Shown in pieces: positions 56,857 through 58,726 of a DNA stretch of 58,726 nucleotides (its first letter is position 1; each line of letters starts with the position of its first letter). Source of the stretch: Thermomonas sp. (GTDB lineage Bacteria > Pseudomonadota > Gammaproteobacteria > Xanthomonadales > Xanthomonadaceae). A program made the position numbers and the translations under genes. A model generated the notes under the pieces. The model was not told where the DNA came from and did not search any database. It saw nothing but the letters and a program-made list of their open reading frames with translations. The stretch lies in contig NZ_JADZDS010000083.1 in the NCBI RefSeq assembly GCF_020850895.1, positions 1 to 58,726 of the forward strand. The letters run 5' to 3'.

Positions 56857-57750
56857 TCAGCCGCCGGAGCCTGCAGCGGCTGGTGCAGCGGCTGGTGCCG
56901 GGTCCGTCGAGGCGGCGGCAGGGGCCGCCGGTGTCGCGCCAGCCGTGCCTCCGGAGAGCTTGGCGCGCTCCATCTGGATCAGTTGGTTGAGGATGCGGAA
57001 CATGTCGTCGACAGACTTGCCCTTGACCCTGTACTTGCCTGCCACGACGAAGGTTGGGGTGCCCATCTGGTCACCGTTGACGTAGGCGGCCGTCAATTGC
57101 TGGCGTGCACGGTTCATCCGGGCGGCGACGGCAAAGCTCTGCATGCTGCTGACGAATTGCTTGGGATCGGCGCCGTAGTTGGCATAGAACGCGGCGATCT
57201 CTTCCGGCGTGTCCATCCCGCCCTCGCCCTTGAGGCTGTGGTCGATATGGATGGCGCGGAACAACGCATCATGCGTCTTCTGCACCAGGCCCATGGCATC
57301 GGCGGTGTAAAAGGCCCTGGCGTAGTTGTCCCATGGCCCGCCGAACGCGGCCGGGATGTAGACGAATTGCACGTCCGGCGGTAGCTTGGACTTCATCGCC
57401 GCGACCTGCGGCTGTACGGCTGCACAAAATGGGCAGACGTAGCCAAAAAACTCAACCACCTCGACCTTGCCTGGCGGCGTTTCGTACGGCTGGCCGTTGG
57501 GGATCACGACGTAGTCTGTTCCCTCAACCGGCGGTGGCAGGCGCGCCGCTTCTTCTTCGGCTTTCTTCACCGCGGCGGCGGCCGCTGCAGCGCGCTGCGG
57601 GTCTTCGACACTCGCGGCTGAGGTCGTGGCCCCGGCGTGGGTGGCAGGCGCAGCGCCGTTCCCGGCCACCGGTGCGGGCACTTCACGGTTGCAGGCGACG
57701 GCCAAGGGCAGCAGTGCGATCAGGAGCAGGACATGGCGGATGCGGGTCAT
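56857..57750 (-). CDS. DsbA-type thiol-disulfide oxidoreductase, lipoprotein
   Basis: A 297-aa exported protein. The signal ends in a lipobox LAVAC, so it is probably a lipoprotein. An Ala/Glu-rich linker (about residues 25-75) leads to a thioredoxin fold with FFGYVCPFCAAVQP (CPFC) and the cis-Pro loop GTPTFVVAGKYRV. The C-terminal 35 residues are Ala/Pro/Gly-rich. It is the second of two dsbA-like genes in tandem, perhaps with a different redox potential or partner. Confidence 0.92.
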   Translation of the reverse strand: MTRIRHVLLLIALLPLAVACNREVPAPVAGNGAAPATHAGATTSAASVEDPQRAAAAAAAVKKAEEEAARLPPPVEGTDYVVIPNGQPYETPPGKVEVVEFFGYVCPFCAAVQPQVAAMKSKLPPDVQFVYIPAAFGGPWDNYARAFYTADAMGLVQKTHDALFRAIHIDHSLKGEGGMDTPEEIAAFYANYGADPKQFVSSMQSFAVAARMNRARQQLTAAYVNGDQMGTPTFVVAGKYRVKGKSVDDMFRILNQLIQMERAKLSGGTAGATPAAPAAASTDPAPAAAPAAAGSGG

Positions 57751-57768
57751 GGCGGGTTCCGAGGGGTA

Positions 57769-58476
57769 TCAGCGGCCCTTGCCGGCCGGACGTGCTGCTG
57801 GTGCAGCGAGGCGGGAGGCCGGGGTAGCCCGGCGGGGCGCGAGCGCGGCGACCACCTTGCCGGCATTGGCCAAGAGTTCCTCGTAGCTGTTGCCGAGGAT
57901 CATGTAGCGTCCGGCAACGATCAGCGACGGCGTGCCTTCGACGCCGCTGCGCTGCGCGAATTCATAGGCCTTTCGCAGCTTGGGCAACAGTGCGGCTTCG
58001 TCGTTGATCGCTGCATTGAACGCGGGGACATTCAGACTGGCGAATCGCGATGCATAATTCACGATTTGCGAGGTCGTGGCGTTGGGCGAAAGCGAATTGG
58101 TCCCGCCCCCGTGGATCGCCCTGAACAACTGTGGGTGCAGGTTGGCGACCGTGTGCGTGGCTTCCTGCGCGAAGTAGGCGCGTGACCACGGATCGTCGCG
58201 ACCGAAGACGGCGGGGACATACACCAGCCGAGCGTGCGCCGGCAGTCGCTTCGCCCAAGTGTCCAGCATTGGCGCGAAATGGGCGCAATGCGGGCAGGTG
58301 TAAGCGAACACCTCGGCCACTTCCACCATCCCCGGCGGTAGCACCCGGTATGGCTGGCCCCCTTCGATGCTGCGGTATTCGACGCCTTCGGTGAGCCCGG
58401 GGAGGCGAGGCTGCGCCCGCACCGTCAACGGAATGGCGGTCAGCAGGAGGGCAAGCAACAGGATGAGGATGCGCAT
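57769..58476 (-). CDS. dsbA: Thiol:disulfide interchange protein DsbA
   Basis: A 235-aa periplasmic oxidase of the DsbA family. The signal peptide ends at VRAQ. FAYTCPHCAHF carries the classic CPHC active site, and the cis-Pro loop is VEGTPSLIVAGRY. It introduces disulfides into exported proteins with DsbB elsewhere. GGAG precedes the ATG. The C-terminal tail is Ala/Pro/Arg-rich. It lies between a cytochrome c gene and the lipoprotein paralogue, similar to cc4-dsbA of Pseudomonas. Confidence 0.94.
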   Translation of the reverse strand: MRILILLLALLLTAIPLTVRAQPRLPGLTEGVEYRSIEGGQPYRVLPPGMVEVAEVFAYTCPHCAHFAPMLDTWAKRLPAHARLVYVPAVFGRDDPWSRAYFAQEATHTVANLHPQLFRAIHGGGTNSLSPNATTSQIVNYASRFASLNVPAFNAAINDEAALLPKLRKAYEFAQRSGVEGTPSLIVAGRYMILGNSYEELLANAGKVVAALAPRRATPASRLAAPAARPAGKGR

Positions 58477-58553
58477 CGGTACCGAACTCCGGATTCAGCT
58501 TTAGTCAGGAAGCCTGCATGATCGCCGGCAAACGGTGTATGAATCCGGGACGG

Positions 58554-58726
58554 TCAATTCGCCCCGGCACGTGCGACCGAGGCCGGCGCGCTTGCGTGTA
58601 AGCCTTGGACGTAGCTGGCAAGCGAGCGAATTTCCTCGTCACTCAAGGTCTTGGCGACGTCGGCCATCAGCTTGAAGTGGGCCGGATTGGTGTAGGTCGT
58701 GGTGCCGCTCCGGTATTCCTCCAGCC
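58554..58726 (-). CDS. Cytochrome c, C-terminal part (c4-like)
   Basis: Partial gene; its 5' end lies beyond the right edge. The 56 visible codons start LEEYRSGTTTYTNPAHFKLM, then DVAKTLSDEEIRSLASYVQGLH, which is the C-terminal helix pattern of diheme cytochrome c4 and related class I cytochromes, with the distal heme Met in HFKLM. The CxxCH sites would be outside the window. The tail after GLH is Ala-rich and ends at the stop 58554-58556. Confidence 0.85.
   Translation of the reverse strand, partial: LEEYRSGTTTYTNPAHFKLMADVAKTLSDEEIRSLASYVQGLHASAPASVARAGAN

Overview
The window is GC-rich, densely packed chromosomal DNA that looks like a member of the Xanthomonadaceae (Lysobacteraceae), in the Xanthomonas/Lysobacter/Luteimonas range. 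This rests on gene content and order: pilT-pilU, a regulatory PTS next to lpt/rpoN/hpf, a cytochrome aa3 cluster that ends in heme A/O synthases, and tsaD-folB-SDR-PTPS-midA. I cannot name a species. I saw no insertion sequence, prophage, CRISPR array or tRNA gene.

Layout. 1-530: the end of an rRNA operon (23S-5S spacer stem, 5S rRNA, terminator), followed by two extra copies of the 5S 3' end plus terminator. 566-2167 (minus): proC and the PLP-binding protein yggS. 2267-6634 (plus): pilT, pilU, yqgE, ruvX, pyrB. 6730-8922 (minus): a TPR protein and mgtE. 9078-18745 (minus): a long run of envelope and regulatory genes, in transcription order kdsD, kdsC, lptC, lptA, lptB, rpoN, hpf, hprK, rapZ, EIIA-Man, HPr, enzyme I. 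It joins Kdo synthesis and LPS export to sigma-54 and a PTS with no permease. 18801-20290 (plus): bolA-like and murA. 20309-24087 (minus): macrodomain protein, L,D-transpeptidase, PH-domain protein, MAPEG protein, M28 peptidase. 24277-28709 (plus): gpmI, envC, ctpA. 28763-31050: rhomboid protease (minus) and a FadL-type porin (plus) with a clean terminator. 31335-34532 (minus): putA.

34758-43581 (plus, one small gene reversed): cytochrome c oxidase coxB, coxA, a 47-aa membrane protein, ctaG, coxC, [twin-TM protein, minus], surf1, a thioredoxin-like gene, ctaA, ctaB, then alkB; an Ada-like repair gene follows. A perfect FNR/ANR-type palindrome lies between putA and coxB. 44485-47551 (minus): rpsU, yqeY, a GNAT gene and dnaG, a macromolecular-synthesis operon without rpoD at its end. 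47641-51893 (plus): tsaD, folB, SDR, PTPS-like, midA, vanZ. 51870-55198 (minus): slt and cca. 55248-56051 (plus): TauE/SafE transporter. 56077-58726 (minus): a cytochrome c cut by the window edge, two DsbA-type proteins and an EEP-family hydrolase.

Most of the content is housekeeping. The points that deserve a second look are regulatory or structural: the tandem 5S-tail array, the oxygen-responsive-type box at the cox promoter, a set of genes whose -10 box sits 6-7 nt before the start codon (candidate leaderless mRNAs), a two-copy structured intergenic repeat, a PTPS homologue that lacks the usual catalytic Cys beside folB, and an Ada-like protein without its sensor domain. I found nothing that clearly forms a new multi-gene defence or mobile system.
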